Assembly (NCBI RefSeq): GCF_002252525.1
Contig: NZ_NNRM01000045.1
Location: 878-64,877, forward strand
Direction: 5' to 3'
Length of the DNA stretch: 64,000 nucleotides
Source of the DNA: Brucella pseudogrignonensis
GTDB taxonomy: Bacteria; Pseudomonadota; Alphaproteobacteria; Rhizobiales; Rhizobiaceae
Positions 55,601-64,000 of the stretch are shown one piece after another. The position numbers and the translations under genes were made by a program. The stretch's first letter is position 1, and the number at the start of each line of letters is the position of its first letter. The notes under the pieces were generated by a model that ran no database searches, was not told the origin of the DNA, and worked only from the letters and a program-made list of their open reading frames with translations.

Positions 55601-56469
55601 TTACCTCTTCGCTTAATCCAGAAGTCGGGAGAAGCGTTTTGCCTTTTCTCGACAGGTTTCACCCTGATCGCCCATTGGAGGTAAACTTCTACCGACCAGC
55701 ACACTATAAGCCGGGCAATCCTGTGGTTATTGTGCAGCATGGAATGCTACGCAACGGTGATGAGTACCGGGATTTCTGGATAGCTGCTGCTGAAAAACAC
55801 GGGCTATTGATTGCTGCGCCAACCTTCTCGGATGCAGCGTTCCCGATGGCTGAAAGCTATAATAATGGGCTTGTTTTAGATTCGGTTGGACGGGTTCGTG
55901 ACCAGCAGGAATGGTTGTATGGGGTTCCTGCTCGGGTGTTTGCTGCATTGAAAGCATCTGGAGCAACCGACCAGGACAGCGCTTACCTTTATGGCCATTC
56001 CGCAGGTGGACAATTTGCACATCGCCTGCTCGCAACACAGCCGACTTACCCTTTTTGTGCGGTCATCGCTGCAAACCCGGGTTGGTATACATTGCCAGAT
56101 ATGGAGCGATCCTTTCCTGAAGGGATGGGGGGAGTTGGTTTGTCCGATGAACAACTCGCGCGCTGGTTTGCCTATCCAATGCACATATTTGCTGGCGATC
56201 AGGATATCGTTGAAGACGATCCGAACCTTCCGTCTCAGCCCGAAGCATTAGCGCAAGGGCCTTCACGTTTTAAGCGCGCGCATTTTGTATATGCTTTTGC
56301 GATGGCGCAGGCCAAAAAGCGTGACCTGCCTTTCAATTGGAAACTAATAGACATTCAAGGTGTCGGTCATGACGGCGCTGCAATGTCTCGGGCTGCTGCA
56401 GCCTTTTGGTTTGAAGACAGAATTCCGCCTGCAAGTGAACTTGTTTTTGATGACGCAGCGCAGCTCTAG
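55597..56469 (+). CDS. Alpha/beta hydrolase
   Basis: A 290-residue alpha/beta hydrolase of the dienelactone hydrolase/esterase D style. The oxyanion region is VIVQHGMLRNGDEYR and the nucleophile elbow GHSAGG is at about residue 133. The catalytic Asp is likely in AGDQDIVEDD and the His in IQGVGHDGAAM. No signal peptide, so cytoplasmic. It overlaps the peptide ATPase by 4 bases and lies upstream of the M20 hydrolase, so it probably removes an acyl or ester group from the imported compound. Substrate not known. Confidence 0.8.
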   Translation: MITSSLNPEVGRSVLPFLDRFHPDRPLEVNFYRPAHYKPGNPVVIVQHGMLRNGDEYRDFWIAAAEKHGLLIAAPTFSDAAFPMAESYNNGLVLDSVGRVRDQQEWLYGVPARVFAALKASGATDQDSAYLYGHSAGGQFAHRLLATQPTYPFCAVIAANPGWYTLPDMERSFPEGMGGVGLSDEQLARWFAYPMHIFAGDQDIVEDDPNLPSQPEALAQGPSRFKRAHFVYAFAMAQAKKRDLPFNWKLIDIQGVGHDGAAMSRAAAAFWFEDRIPPASELVFDDAAQL

Positions 56470-56490
56470 AAGCAGAAGTTGGAATGTGTG

Positions 56491-57915
56491 ATGAATGCAA
56501 ATAATCGAATAGACCTCTGGCAAAAAGTCGATGATGAAAAAGAACGACTAATCGAGCTGAGTGATCGCGTTTGGGGCATGCCGGAGGTGTGCTATACAGA
56601 ATTTCGTTCCATGGCCGAACATAAAGCGGAGCTTCTGCATCATGGCTTTCGCGTCACGGAAGGGGTAGCAGACATTCCAACCTCCGTTATCGGTGAGGCG
56701 GGGCAGGGCGGACCAGTTATCGCATTTCTAGGCGAGTTTGATGCGCTTCCCGGTCTCAGCCAAGAGGCAGGCGTGGCCGAGTGCAGACCGTTGGAAGTTG
56801 GCGGCCATGGCCATGGCTGTGGGCATAATCTTCTTGGTTCTGGCGCTATGCTAGCCGCAATTGCGCTCAAGAATTACCTTGCCGAGAAAGGCATTGCTGG
56901 GCGCGTACGCTATTATGGTTGCCCTGCAGAAGAGGGTGGCGCGGCGAAAACCTTTATGGTTCGTTCAGGCGCATTCGACGACGTGGATGTTGCGATCTCA
57001 TGGCACCCTTACAGTTTCTGGGAAGTTGCGCCAGCACTTTCTCTCGCGAACACGCGTGCAGATTTCACGTTCAAAGGGCGTGCAGCCCATGCCGCAGCTG
57101 CACCCCATTTGGGGCGCAGTGCGCTTGACGCGCTTGAGCTGATGAGCGTCGGCGTCAATTATATGCGCGAGCATATGCCATCTGACGCGCGAGTCCACTC
57201 TGCAATTCTTGATACAGGTGGTATTGCGCCGAATGTTGTCCAAGCAAATGCGCGTGTTCGATATTCAATCCGCGCAATGGAATTGCAGGACATGCATGAT
57301 CTTGTTCATCGTGTGCATAAGATTGCGCAGGGTGCAGCCATGATGACTGAGACAACCGTCGAGATGAAAATAGTAAGCGCGGTATCCAATACGTTGGATA
57401 ATAAGCCGCTGGAACACGCGCTCCACACGGCTATGGATGAATTGGGCGTACCCGATTTTGACAGTCAAGATCGTGCCTTTGCCCGTGAAATTCGGAAAAC
57501 TTTCTCTGAAAAGGACATAGCCTCGGTCTATAAAGCGATAGGTTTGCCAATCACCGATGAGCCGCTCGCAAACTTCTTAACCCCCGAGAACACCAATCGT
57601 AAGCCATTCATCGGGTCGACTGATATAGGTGATGTGAGCTGGGTTGTCCCGACGGTTCAGGTACATGCCCCGACAGTCGCCATCGGCACGCCCTTTCATA
57701 CGTGGCAGATTGTTGCCCAAGGTAAATCACCGGCAGCCCATAAGGCGATGGTGCATGCAGCAAAAGCGATGGCTGTTACTGGACTGAATGTAATAACCGA
57801 CCCGCTTTTGTTGAAAAATGCGAAAGCAGCGTTGGCAGAACATACGTCCAGAACACCCTACATTTCCCCGCTTGGTTCGGATGTCTCGCCACCATTGGAT
57901 ATGTCACGCGGATAG
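56491..57915 (+). CDS. M20-family amidohydrolase (AbgB-like)
   Basis: A 474-residue metal-dependent amidohydrolase of the M20 family, most like p-aminobenzoyl-glutamate hydrolase subunit B (AbgB). Metal-binding motifs: GGHGHGCGHNLLGSGAMLAA with the conserved Cys-Gly-His, then CPAEEGGAAKTFMVRSG. The dimerisation domain begins RADFTFKGRAAHAAAAPHLG. The C-terminal half has GSTDIGDVSWVVPT and TPFHTWQIV. ATG 56491 chosen (GGAATG upstream); a TTG four codons earlier is open. It is the last gene of the operon and would cleave an acyl-amino acid or dipeptide. Confidence 0.85.
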   Translation: MNANNRIDLWQKVDDEKERLIELSDRVWGMPEVCYTEFRSMAEHKAELLHHGFRVTEGVADIPTSVIGEAGQGGPVIAFLGEFDALPGLSQEAGVAECRPLEVGGHGHGCGHNLLGSGAMLAAIALKNYLAEKGIAGRVRYYGCPAEEGGAAKTFMVRSGAFDDVDVAISWHPYSFWEVAPALSLANTRADFTFKGRAAHAAAAPHLGRSALDALELMSVGVNYMREHMPSDARVHSAILDTGGIAPNVVQANARVRYSIRAMELQDMHDLVHRVHKIAQGAAMMTETTVEMKIVSAVSNTLDNKPLEHALHTAMDELGVPDFDSQDRAFAREIRKTFSEKDIASVYKAIGLPITDEPLANFLTPENTNRKPFIGSTDIGDVSWVVPTVQVHAPTVAIGTPFHTWQIVAQGKSPAAHKAMVHAAKAMAVTGLNVITDPLLLKNAKAALAEHTSRTPYISPLGSDVSPPLDMSRG

Positions 57916-58014
57916 GTTCTGTCCAAACTCGCAGGGCGATTGGAAATGAATGGTGGTTTTGATGGCTGTGCGGGAGACGATAAAAGTAATCGCTGGTTAT
58001 CATGCAAAAAACAA

Positions 58015-59259
58015 TTACAGGGCAAGTCCATTGCCCCGTAATCTCCGTAAAATATAGAATGTCAAAGCGATCCCGAGTGCAGAGAGTACGGTTGCCAGTG
58101 TGAAAAGATCGGCATATCCAAATTTATCTGCAAGATAACCAGCCACCGAGGAACCAACAAGATAAATCAGCAGTTCGGCACAGGCGAGGATTGTGAAATC
58201 CGTGCCTGGCTGGTCGGAGGAAGATGCTTTCATGAACAGCGAGTAGATTGCGACCAGTTCCATATAGCGCAGAAAGGTTTGGATTGCTGACACAGTCATA
58301 GCAATCGTCACACCCGGCCAGATTTCTGCAGCATTGAAGCTGAAAGCAAGGAAGCAGAGGCTGCGCAATAATCCAAGCAGAATGAGCGCTGAGAAAAGCC
58401 CTGTCCAGCGGATCAGCAGCGCGGCCAAAACAGCTCCAATCATACCAGCAGTCGCAGCGGCAGCTCCAGAAAGATAGCCAATCCACGATAACGGCAGCCC
58501 GATATCCACGAGATAGCTGCCTTCCATCCCCCTTACCATGCCTTCGCTCGCCCGATAGGTCAGGGCAAAGCAAAGGATGAGCCACGCGTTCGGCTGCTGG
58601 AAGAAACGTTTCAGGCTTGCGCGCGGCTTTTCCCGAGACTGCTTCTGATCACTTGTTTCTTGCATCCAGAACCCTGCCAGAAGTGGCAGGAGTGAAAGAG
58701 CGGAAACGATGAAAATCGTTGGACGCCAGCCGATCTTGTGGAAGAGAACCAGTGCCAGCGTGCCACCCACGATGACACCAAGCGCAACTGCCCCGGCCTG
58801 AATTGCATTGCCGGTGGCACGTGTTTTATCGTTAAGATGACGCACAGCATAGCCGTCGGTCGCAATGTCCTGCAAAGAGGAGAGAAGCGTTATACATAGG
58901 CAGATCGCAAATAGCGCACCCGCCTGTTGCGGTTCTACGAAAGCCATACAAGCAATGCCGAAAGAGACAAGAAGCTGAGTAACAACGACCCAGCTTCGCC
59001 GGTGCCCCCAGCTTGCGATCAGCGGATAGCGATCCACCAGCGGTGCGATCGCGAATTTTGCGATCAGGGGTATCATCAGGAGATAGAAAAGCCCGATAGC
59101 CGTGCGCGAGGCACCGCTTTCGCGCATCAGTGGGGGCAATGCCACCAATAGAAGATAGGTCGGGATGCCCTGCGCGAGATAAAGCCCTCCGAGAACGGTA
59201 TAAAGGCGCGCGTTGGCGCCTTTAGTCTTTGTCGGTAGCATGTCTTGTTGTGCGATCAT
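58015..59259 (-). CDS. RhtX/FptX-type MFS siderophore importer
   Basis: A 414-residue MFS protein with 12 membrane segments; the N-terminus GLYLAQGIPTYLLLVALPPL and the loop LSSLQDIATDGYAVRHL match RhtX/FptX/AmpG-group permeases. It overlaps the receptor gene by 1 base, so they are translationally coupled. In Sinorhizobium the pair RhtX/RhtA imports rhizobactin 1021. It would move a ferric siderophore across the inner membrane by proton coupling. A second internal ATG six codons in is possible. Confidence 0.8.
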   Translation of the reverse strand: MIAQQDMLPTKTKGANARLYTVLGGLYLAQGIPTYLLLVALPPLMRESGASRTAIGLFYLLMIPLIAKFAIAPLVDRYPLIASWGHRRSWVVVTQLLVSFGIACMAFVEPQQAGALFAICLCITLLSSLQDIATDGYAVRHLNDKTRATGNAIQAGAVALGVIVGGTLALVLFHKIGWRPTIFIVSALSLLPLLAGFWMQETSDQKQSREKPRASLKRFFQQPNAWLILCFALTYRASEGMVRGMEGSYLVDIGLPLSWIGYLSGAAAATAGMIGAVLAALLIRWTGLFSALILLGLLRSLCFLAFSFNAAEIWPGVTIAMTVSAIQTFLRYMELVAIYSLFMKASSSDQPGTDFTILACAELLIYLVGSSVAGYLADKFGYADLFTLATVLSALGIALTFYILRRLRGNGLAL

Positions 59260-61487
59260 CAGAAGTTTTTGCTCAAAGCGAGGGCGAAAGTCCTGCCGCG
59301 GCCCTTGTAGTCGAAGATTTCTTCAGGTGCGAGTGCCCCATAAAGTGCTTTGGCCCGTGACCCCCAGACAGTGTTATATTCCTTGTTGAACAGGTTGTGC
59401 ACACCGAAATTCACTGTCATGTCGGCCTTTTCAACGTGATAAGAGCCGATGAGATCAAACAGCGTGTAACCTTCGATCTTGTAACCGGAGTTGTCTCCCA
59501 GATCGAAGACGTGCTGACCTTGTAAGCGCAGATTAAGTGTTTCATTGCCCCAGCCTATATGGCCACCGAGTTTGGAAACGCTGGCAGAGCCGATCGTATC
59601 CTTGACCCAGTCACCATCCTGATCAACTTCGGTACGTACCCATTGACCCAGAATGCCTACATCGAAGCCATGATTAAGTTTCATGCCCGCTTTGCCTTCG
59701 ATGCCATAGACCCGACGTTCATTATCCTCAAGTTCGACTGCCAGTGTAGTACGATTGAGTACAATGGAGCGATCGGAGGTGGAGTAGAAGCCTGCAGCCT
59801 CCAGATTATAGGTGCCATCATCAAGACGGTAGCCGATTTCGAAGGAATTGGTTTTGATCGCTTCAAGAGCAGAATTTGCAACATTCACGCCACTTAGCAA
59901 CGTGTAATGGCCACCCGACAACGAGTAGGCACCATAACCATAGTACTTTGCCGGATCGGGCAGCTCAAAGCCCTGGCTGAAATTTGCATAGACCTGCTGT
60001 GTATTGGTCAGGCTATAGGTTGCGCCGGCGTTGAATAAGAAGGCGTCGTAATCGACCGAGCCGCCCGGAATTGAATCGGCAGAGGTCGCTGTCCCGTTGA
60101 GAATAGCGATCTGTTGCGCCGCGCCAACAAAGTCGCCAACTTCCGTTTTGGTGTACTGATAGCGCACGCCGCCATTGAAGGTAAGACGGTCTGTTGCTTC
60201 ATAGGAGGCCTCTACGAAGCCAGCAAAGGTGGTAACCTCAATTTTTGGATAAAGGCCGGTAATGCCTGCTGTCTGAAAGTCCATCGCGCCGCTTTGCAGT
60301 GCCTTGCTCATATTGAAGATATGTTGGTTTGAAGAAAGTGAATCTCTATCAGCATCAACACCGTAGGTAACACGCAATCCGTCAAGCGGCTCGGAGATGA
60401 GTGCGGCCTTCATGCCATAATAATCTGTGTCCTGCGCGCTGCCGTAAAAGTAGGTCGAGCTTGGGAACGGATGAAAGTTGATCTTCTCGCTGCGATAGAA
60501 GCCTTGCAAGAGTAACTGCTGGCCGAAGAAGTCATTATCCGTATAGGTCGCATTTAACATAGACCGGCGTGTGCGCGGGTTGAAATCCGAATTATAGCCA
60601 TCTCGCGTTTCGATGAGGCTTGGATTGCGCAGTCCAGCCAGAAATTGCCCGAAGTAAACGCTGTAATCGGATTTCTGCTCGGAGTTAAAGTATTGTCCGC
60701 TGACCTCCAGCCGTCTGTCTGGGTCAAACTGGAAACCTGCGCTGCCCATAAGATCGATACGTCGGTTGAAAGCCGTCGAAGTTTGGGTGATGTCAGGCAC
60801 AACCATTGTACCATCGGCGTCGTAAAACGCACCACTACGGTTACCTGCCAGCGACAATCGGGCGTCCCATGTTTCGCTGTTATAAGTGACAGCTGCTGCG
60901 CCGTTGCGATCCAGGTCATTGCCAGCGCGGAATCCGCTTTCTATGCCTGCCGTGATCTCGCCATGCAAACCGTCCGGCGCGTCCTTGCCTTTTTTGGTGA
61001 TGATATTGATGATGCCGCCGGTGGCATTGCCGCCATAGAGCGACGTCGCACCAGAAAGAACTTCGATCCGTTCTATGTTGAATGGATCGATAGAATCAAA
61101 CTGACGGCTCAGTCCGCTGGCAGAATTCATCGATATCCCGTCGATGAGCACCAGGGCGGTGCGTCCGCGCAGGTTTTGCCCATACGAGGTGCGTGACCCT
61201 CGGCTGACCGGATCAAAGCTTGGTATTTCCTGAGCCAAAATCTGTTGGATGGTTTCGCCTGAACGCGCGCGCATCTGGATCTGTTGTGCTTCAACAACAT
61301 AGACGGTGCGGGCCGTCTCTGAAATCTGCTGTCCACCGCGGCTCCCGGTAATCGTGATGGCGTTCAGTACCGTCACTTTGCCGGTCTCAGTCTCCGTTTC
61401 GGTCGCTGTTTGCGCCAATGCTTGTGCAGCGACGCTGCCGGCCGCCACCAAGGCGACAACCGAAATCCCGAGATATTTGTTGTGCAT
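59259..61487 (-). CDS. TonB-dependent siderophore receptor (RhtA/IutA-like)
   Basis: A 742-residue outer-membrane receptor. Signal peptide about residues 1-26 (ALAQ). TonB-box-like region KVTVLNAITITGSRGG, plug domain with RGRTALVLIDGISMNS and IERIEVLSGATSLYGGNATGGIINI, and a 22-strand barrel ending RTFALALSKNF with the terminal Phe. It is most like IutA/RhtA hydroxamate-citrate receptors. The ATG at 61487 has GGAGA upstream; longer frames exist. It is divergent from the AraC regulator and coupled to the MFS gene. No siderophore synthesis genes are in the window. Confidence 0.85.
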   Translation of the reverse strand: MHNKYLGISVVALVAAGSVAAQALAQTATETETETGKVTVLNAITITGSRGGQQISETARTVYVVEAQQIQMRARSGETIQQILAQEIPSFDPVSRGSRTSYGQNLRGRTALVLIDGISMNSASGLSRQFDSIDPFNIERIEVLSGATSLYGGNATGGIINIITKKGKDAPDGLHGEITAGIESGFRAGNDLDRNGAAAVTYNSETWDARLSLAGNRSGAFYDADGTMVVPDITQTSTAFNRRIDLMGSAGFQFDPDRRLEVSGQYFNSEQKSDYSVYFGQFLAGLRNPSLIETRDGYNSDFNPRTRRSMLNATYTDNDFFGQQLLLQGFYRSEKINFHPFPSSTYFYGSAQDTDYYGMKAALISEPLDGLRVTYGVDADRDSLSSNQHIFNMSKALQSGAMDFQTAGITGLYPKIEVTTFAGFVEASYEATDRLTFNGGVRYQYTKTEVGDFVGAAQQIAILNGTATSADSIPGGSVDYDAFLFNAGATYSLTNTQQVYANFSQGFELPDPAKYYGYGAYSLSGGHYTLLSGVNVANSALEAIKTNSFEIGYRLDDGTYNLEAAGFYSTSDRSIVLNRTTLAVELEDNERRVYGIEGKAGMKLNHGFDVGILGQWVRTEVDQDGDWVKDTIGSASVSKLGGHIGWGNETLNLRLQGQHVFDLGDNSGYKIEGYTLFDLIGSYHVEKADMTVNFGVHNLFNKEYNTVWGSRAKALYGALAPEEIFDYKGRGRTFALALSKNF

Positions 61488-61649
61488 GAATTTCTCCAAG
61501 GACATGAGCAACGCTGTATGTGCCCTTCGTCCAGTATTTTCTAAAGAGGACTATTCTCATCATGTTTAATTCATTAAAAGACGGATAGCTTGGAGACGAG
61601 CGAACCGGGAATGGATTAAAGCGAACCTTGAAGAGTTTTTGCACTGGAT

Positions 61650-62603
61650 ATGATGGGAACTGTTAAACCACAAAAATTCGGCAGCGCAGCCTCAAGGGCG
61701 ACAGATGGGTTGAAGCCCTGCCTTAAGATCCTGCGAGATATGATTGGTATGCCTTCGGTCTCACCGGTTCAGGGTGATCTGTCAAAGGTGCGCGGACTAT
61801 TTTGGAACCATGGATCGCTGGCGCTTACCACGATCTATTTTCCGCTGATCCACACACGTCTTTCGGCGCCGGGCTCTCGGGATTCAGGCGTCATAATTCT
61901 GCGTGCAATGAGTGGTCCGGTTCAAGTGGAGCAGGGACAAATCCGGCTTGATCTAGCAAAAGGCGATGCCATTTTTATGCCATCGGATGTGCCACTTTCG
62001 TTAAGCCTTCCGGAGGGAGGGCGTTTGGATTGCGCTTATCTGCCATCGGCGGCCATCACTCAAATCAAGGCAGAAGTTTCCTGTTTATTTTGGCAACCGC
62101 TCCCTATCACCTATCTGCCTTTTCAACTGCTGGTGACCTATGCGGGTTATCTCTTGCAGCAGGAATATCAGACCGAAAGCGACGCCGAGATTATGGTCAA
62201 TCACTTTTACGAGTTACTACCCATACTGGCAGCAAACCTGAAGGCAGGAAGTAAACAACGGGTTTTGACAGGGCGCATGGGGGCTATAAAAGCTAGGATT
62301 GATGCCCGGATCATGGATGCGGGCTTCTCGATAATGGAGCTTGCACAGTCTGAGGGGATAACTGCGCGTGCTATCCAGAAGCTGTTTAAACGAGAGAATA
62401 CCACATTCTCTCGTTATCTGCTTGAACGCAGGCTTGATACGGCGAAGTCTGCAATATTGCATAATGATACATCTGCCATAGCGAAAATTGCTTATGGTGT
62501 CGGATTTGATGATCCAGCTTATTTCAGCAGGGCGTTTCGCAATTATTACGGCGTCAGCCCATCTGATTTAAGGCGTCAAATCGCGCGCAGCGTATCGGGG
62601 TAA
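61650..62603 (+). CDS. AraC-family regulator (RhrA/PchR-like)
   Basis: A 317-residue AraC/XylS regulator. The C-terminal double helix-turn-helix is at about residues 220-312: GFSIMELAQSEGITARAIQ and RLDTAKSAIL followed by GVGFDDPAYFSRAFRNYYG. The N-terminal part is like RhrA and PchR, which activate siderophore genes upon binding a ferric siderophore. It is divergent from the receptor gene across a 162-base gap. In the gap I see no clear Fur or RirA site. Confidence 0.82.
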   Translation: MMGTVKPQKFGSAASRATDGLKPCLKILRDMIGMPSVSPVQGDLSKVRGLFWNHGSLALTTIYFPLIHTRLSAPGSRDSGVIILRAMSGPVQVEQGQIRLDLAKGDAIFMPSDVPLSLSLPEGGRLDCAYLPSAAITQIKAEVSCLFWQPLPITYLPFQLLVTYAGYLLQQEYQTESDAEIMVNHFYELLPILAANLKAGSKQRVLTGRMGAIKARIDARIMDAGFSIMELAQSEGITARAIQKLFKRENTTFSRYLLERRLDTAKSAILHNDTSAIAKIAYGVGFDDPAYFSRAFRNYYGVSPSDLRRQIARSVSG

Positions 62604-62952
62604 CGGCCATCGTTACGAGTAATCCGCGATCATGATCGTAGTTAAGCGGATGCGCGTTTTAGCTTTAGAACAATTCGACCGAAGCGCATAATACTTATAA
62701 TAATAAATATTCAATTATCAGGACTGTAATTTCTTGTTCAGCAGTTAGTATATCTGCAGACCGGCTTTTACTGCATTTTGTATCGGCTGAAAATGGCTTT
62801 CAATGGATCAAGGCAATACCGAAGAACGGCAATAGCTCTTTCTAAAGCTCGAGACTTAGGCTCACTTTGGTTCCGAAGCGGGTCCGTCAAAAGCCATAAA
62901 AGCACAATAGAGATACTGTGTTGCTTTAAGATTTTGATTTTGTATTTAAAAA
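62604..62952. other. Gap with no recognised gene
   Basis: About 350 AT-rich bases between the AraC gene and tRNA-Thr. A weak hairpin (GTAACG-GCCAT-CGTTAC, 62600-62616) overlaps the AraC stop and has no T run. A T run on the minus strand (62947-62951 region) directly follows the tRNA 3' end. I see no gene. Confidence 0.4.
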
Positions 62953-63028
62953 TGGTGCCGCTTAGCAGACTCGAACTGCTGACCCCATCATTACGAATGA
63001 TGTGCTCTACCAACTGAGCTAAAGCGGC
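62953..63028 (-). tRNA. tRNA-Thr (anticodon CGT), CCA encoded
   Basis: A 76-base cloverleaf on the minus strand. Acceptor GCCGCTT pairs with AAGCGGC, the D arm has GCTC...GAGC, the anticodon arm CATCA/TGATG holds the loop TTCGTAA with anticodon CGT (reads ACG), and the T arm AGCAG/CTGCT holds TTCGAGT. The discriminator is A and CCA is encoded. A T-rich stretch follows on the minus strand. Confidence 0.95.
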
Positions 63029-63030
63029 CC

Positions 63031-63062
63031 GGAACTAACGTTCCATATCCTCGAAAGGATAT
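63031..63062 (-). other. Two adjacent hairpins just upstream of tRNA-Thr
   Basis: GGAAC-TAAC-GTTCC (63031-63044) and ATATCCT-CGAA-AGGATAT (63045-63062) are perfect back-to-back inverted repeats with 5- and 7-bp arms. They occupy the tRNA 5' leader, ending 3 bases before the mature 5' end. They may mark processing or termination of upstream transcription, but no T run is present. Confidence 0.5.
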
Positions 63063-63200
63063 CGATCAATTATGACCGAACGGTGCGCTGATAACCAATA
63101 GCATCAAGGAAAGCAAGGTCCAAAACGAACATTCTGCATGTTTGTCTCAGACCTTTTCAAATGATCCGCTCTCCGTGCATCAATCTTGGGGCAGGGCGCG

Positions 63201-64000
63201 TCAGGCGCCCTGATGGATGCGGCTGCGAGCCGCAACATATTCGCGTTCGAGCCGGTCAACGAGTTTGGCTGCAGGCTCGATTTCTTTCACAGCCGCGATT
63301 CCTTGTCCGCAGCCCCAGATGTCTTTCCAGGCTTTGGCGCCTTCCTGATGTGCTTTGTCGAAATCCATTTTCGATGGATCAGCTTCGGGAAGATTGTCAG
63401 GATCAAGGCCGGAGCCTGCAATTGATGGTTTGAGGTAGTTGCCAGAAATGCCTGTAAAATAGTTGGAATAGACAATGTCGGACGAATTGGAATCCACAAT
63501 CATCTGCTTGTAGCCGTCAGATGCACGGGCTTCTGTGGTCGCGATGAATGGAGAGCCAATATAAGCCAGGTCCGCTCCCATCGCTTGAGCGGCAAGAATT
63601 GCGCCGCCATTGGCAATCGCGCCTGAAAGCAGTAGCGGCCCATCAAACCATTCGCGGATTTCCTGAACGAGTGCGAAAGGGGAAAGTGCGCCTGCATGTC
63701 CGCCTGCGCCAGCGGCGACAGCGATAAGACCGTCAGCGCCTTTACGGATTGCTGAATTGGCGTGGCGGTTGTTGATGATATCGTGAAGCACGATGCCGCC
63801 ATAGGAGTGGATTGCTGCATTGACTTCTGGCACCGCGCCAAGCGACGAGATGACGATCGGCACCTTGTATTTCACGCAAAGGCCAAGGTCGTGTTCGAGC
63901 CGCTTGTTGGAGCGGTGTACGATCTGGTTGACCGCGAAAGGTGCAGCCGGACGATCCGGATTCTTGGCGTCATAGGTGGCCAGGTCTTCGGTGATTTCGG
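63201..64000 (-). CDS. Nitronate monooxygenase-like FMN protein (5' end cut by window edge)
   Basis: At least 266 residues of a nitronate monooxygenase/2-nitropropane dioxygenase family protein; the N-terminus lies beyond the window. FMN-binding glycine-rich stretches are VAAGAGGHAGALSPFALV and GAIANGGAILAAQAMGADLAYIGSPF, as in this TIM-barrel family. It ends in RSRIHQGA. A hairpin (CAGGGCGC/GCGCCCTG, 63192-63212) overlaps the stop codon, without a T run. It oxidises nitronates or similar, but many family members have unknown substrates. Confidence 0.85.
   Translation of the reverse strand, partial: EITEDLATYDAKNPDRPAAPFAVNQIVHRSNKRLEHDLGLCVKYKVPIVISSLGAVPEVNAAIHSYGGIVLHDIINNRHANSAIRKGADGLIAVAAGAGGHAGALSPFALVQEIREWFDGPLLLSGAIANGGAILAAQAMGADLAYIGSPFIATTEARASDGYKQMIVDSNSSDIVYSNYFTGISGNYLKPSIAGSGLDPDNLPEADPSKMDFDKAHQEGAKAWKDIWGCGQGIAAVKEIEPAAKLVDRLEREYVAARSRIHQGA

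Noticed and set aside
61540-61570. Possible Fur/RirA box between the receptor and AraC genes
   Set aside because: Only a weak GAG-N7-CTC symmetry (GAGGACTATTCTC) is present; too short of any consensus I can name.
62778-63017. 79-codon plus-strand frame running into the tRNA
   Set aside because: It overlaps the tRNA on the opposite strand and its C-terminal part is just the tRNA complement translated.
62953-63028. tRNA-Thr as an integration site of a mobile island
   Set aside because: No integrase gene and no second copy of the tRNA 3' end are found in the window.
63192-63212. Hairpin over the nitronate monooxygenase stop as a Rho-independent terminator
   Set aside because: The 8-bp stem is perfect, but it is followed by GC-rich sequence without a T run on either strand.

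Overview
The window looks like a chromosomal segment of an alphaproteobacterium of the Rhizobiales, most like the Ochrobactrum/Brucella group. This rests on gene content: a tauR-tauABC-tauXY-xsc taurine locus, an RhtX/RhtA/RhrA-type siderophore uptake set, large AIDA-type autotransporters, and many solute-binding-protein (SBP) dependent ABC importers each next to its own catabolic genes. The genus is inference. There are no phage genes, transposases or CRISPR arrays. The window reads as a dense run of substrate-utilisation islands, with two pieces of gene debris and one tRNA.

Layout. 1-6760: taurine uptake and oxidation (xsc, tauY, tauX, tauC, tauB, tauA on the minus strand; divergent MocR-type tauR), with a matched pair of direct repeats between tauA and tauR. 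6921-15338: a small lipoprotein, a 1571-residue autotransporter, a DUF4139 envelope protein and a small membrane protein. 15429-15911: debris including a FecCD permease fragment. 15912-22174: a TetR regulator divergent from a polar amino acid ABC importer, followed by a trimethylamine-dehydrogenase-like flavoprotein whose substrate bowl is altered. 22598-25900: a second autotransporter. 26203-27002: the 3' halves of an SBP gene and a DeoR-family gene fused head to head by a deletion. 27076-37009: LysR regulator, aldehyde dehydrogenase, ABC importer, FAD amine oxidoreductase, and a 976-residue kinase/M23-like/PLP phospho-lyase fusion. 37174-49091: SorC regulator divergent from an 11-gene operon that joins a ribose-type importer, an acetoin-dehydrogenase-like E1/E2 complex, an AhpD-like protein, an FGGY kinase and two short-chain dehydrogenases. 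49138-57915: RpiR regulator divergent from a Dpp-type peptide importer with an alpha/beta hydrolase and an M20 amidohydrolase. 58015-62603: siderophore importer, TonB-dependent receptor and AraC regulator. 62953-63028: tRNA-Thr(CGT). 63201-64000: a nitronate monooxygenase-like gene cut by the window edge.

How the genes work together. In most islands one regulator faces one operon, and the shared promoter region carries a symmetric or repeated element: TauR direct repeats, tandem TetR dyads over a promoter, a 12-bp SorC inverted repeat, and an RpiR inverted repeat. The least explained systems are the 38.4-49.1 kb operon, whose parts fit import, oxidation, phosphorylation and then thiamine/lipoate-dependent acyloin cleavage of a deoxy-sugar or polyol, and the 27-37 kb cluster, whose fusion enzyme matches the hydroxylysine/ethanolamine kinase plus ammoniophospholyase pairing. 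No substrate is proven by the sequence.
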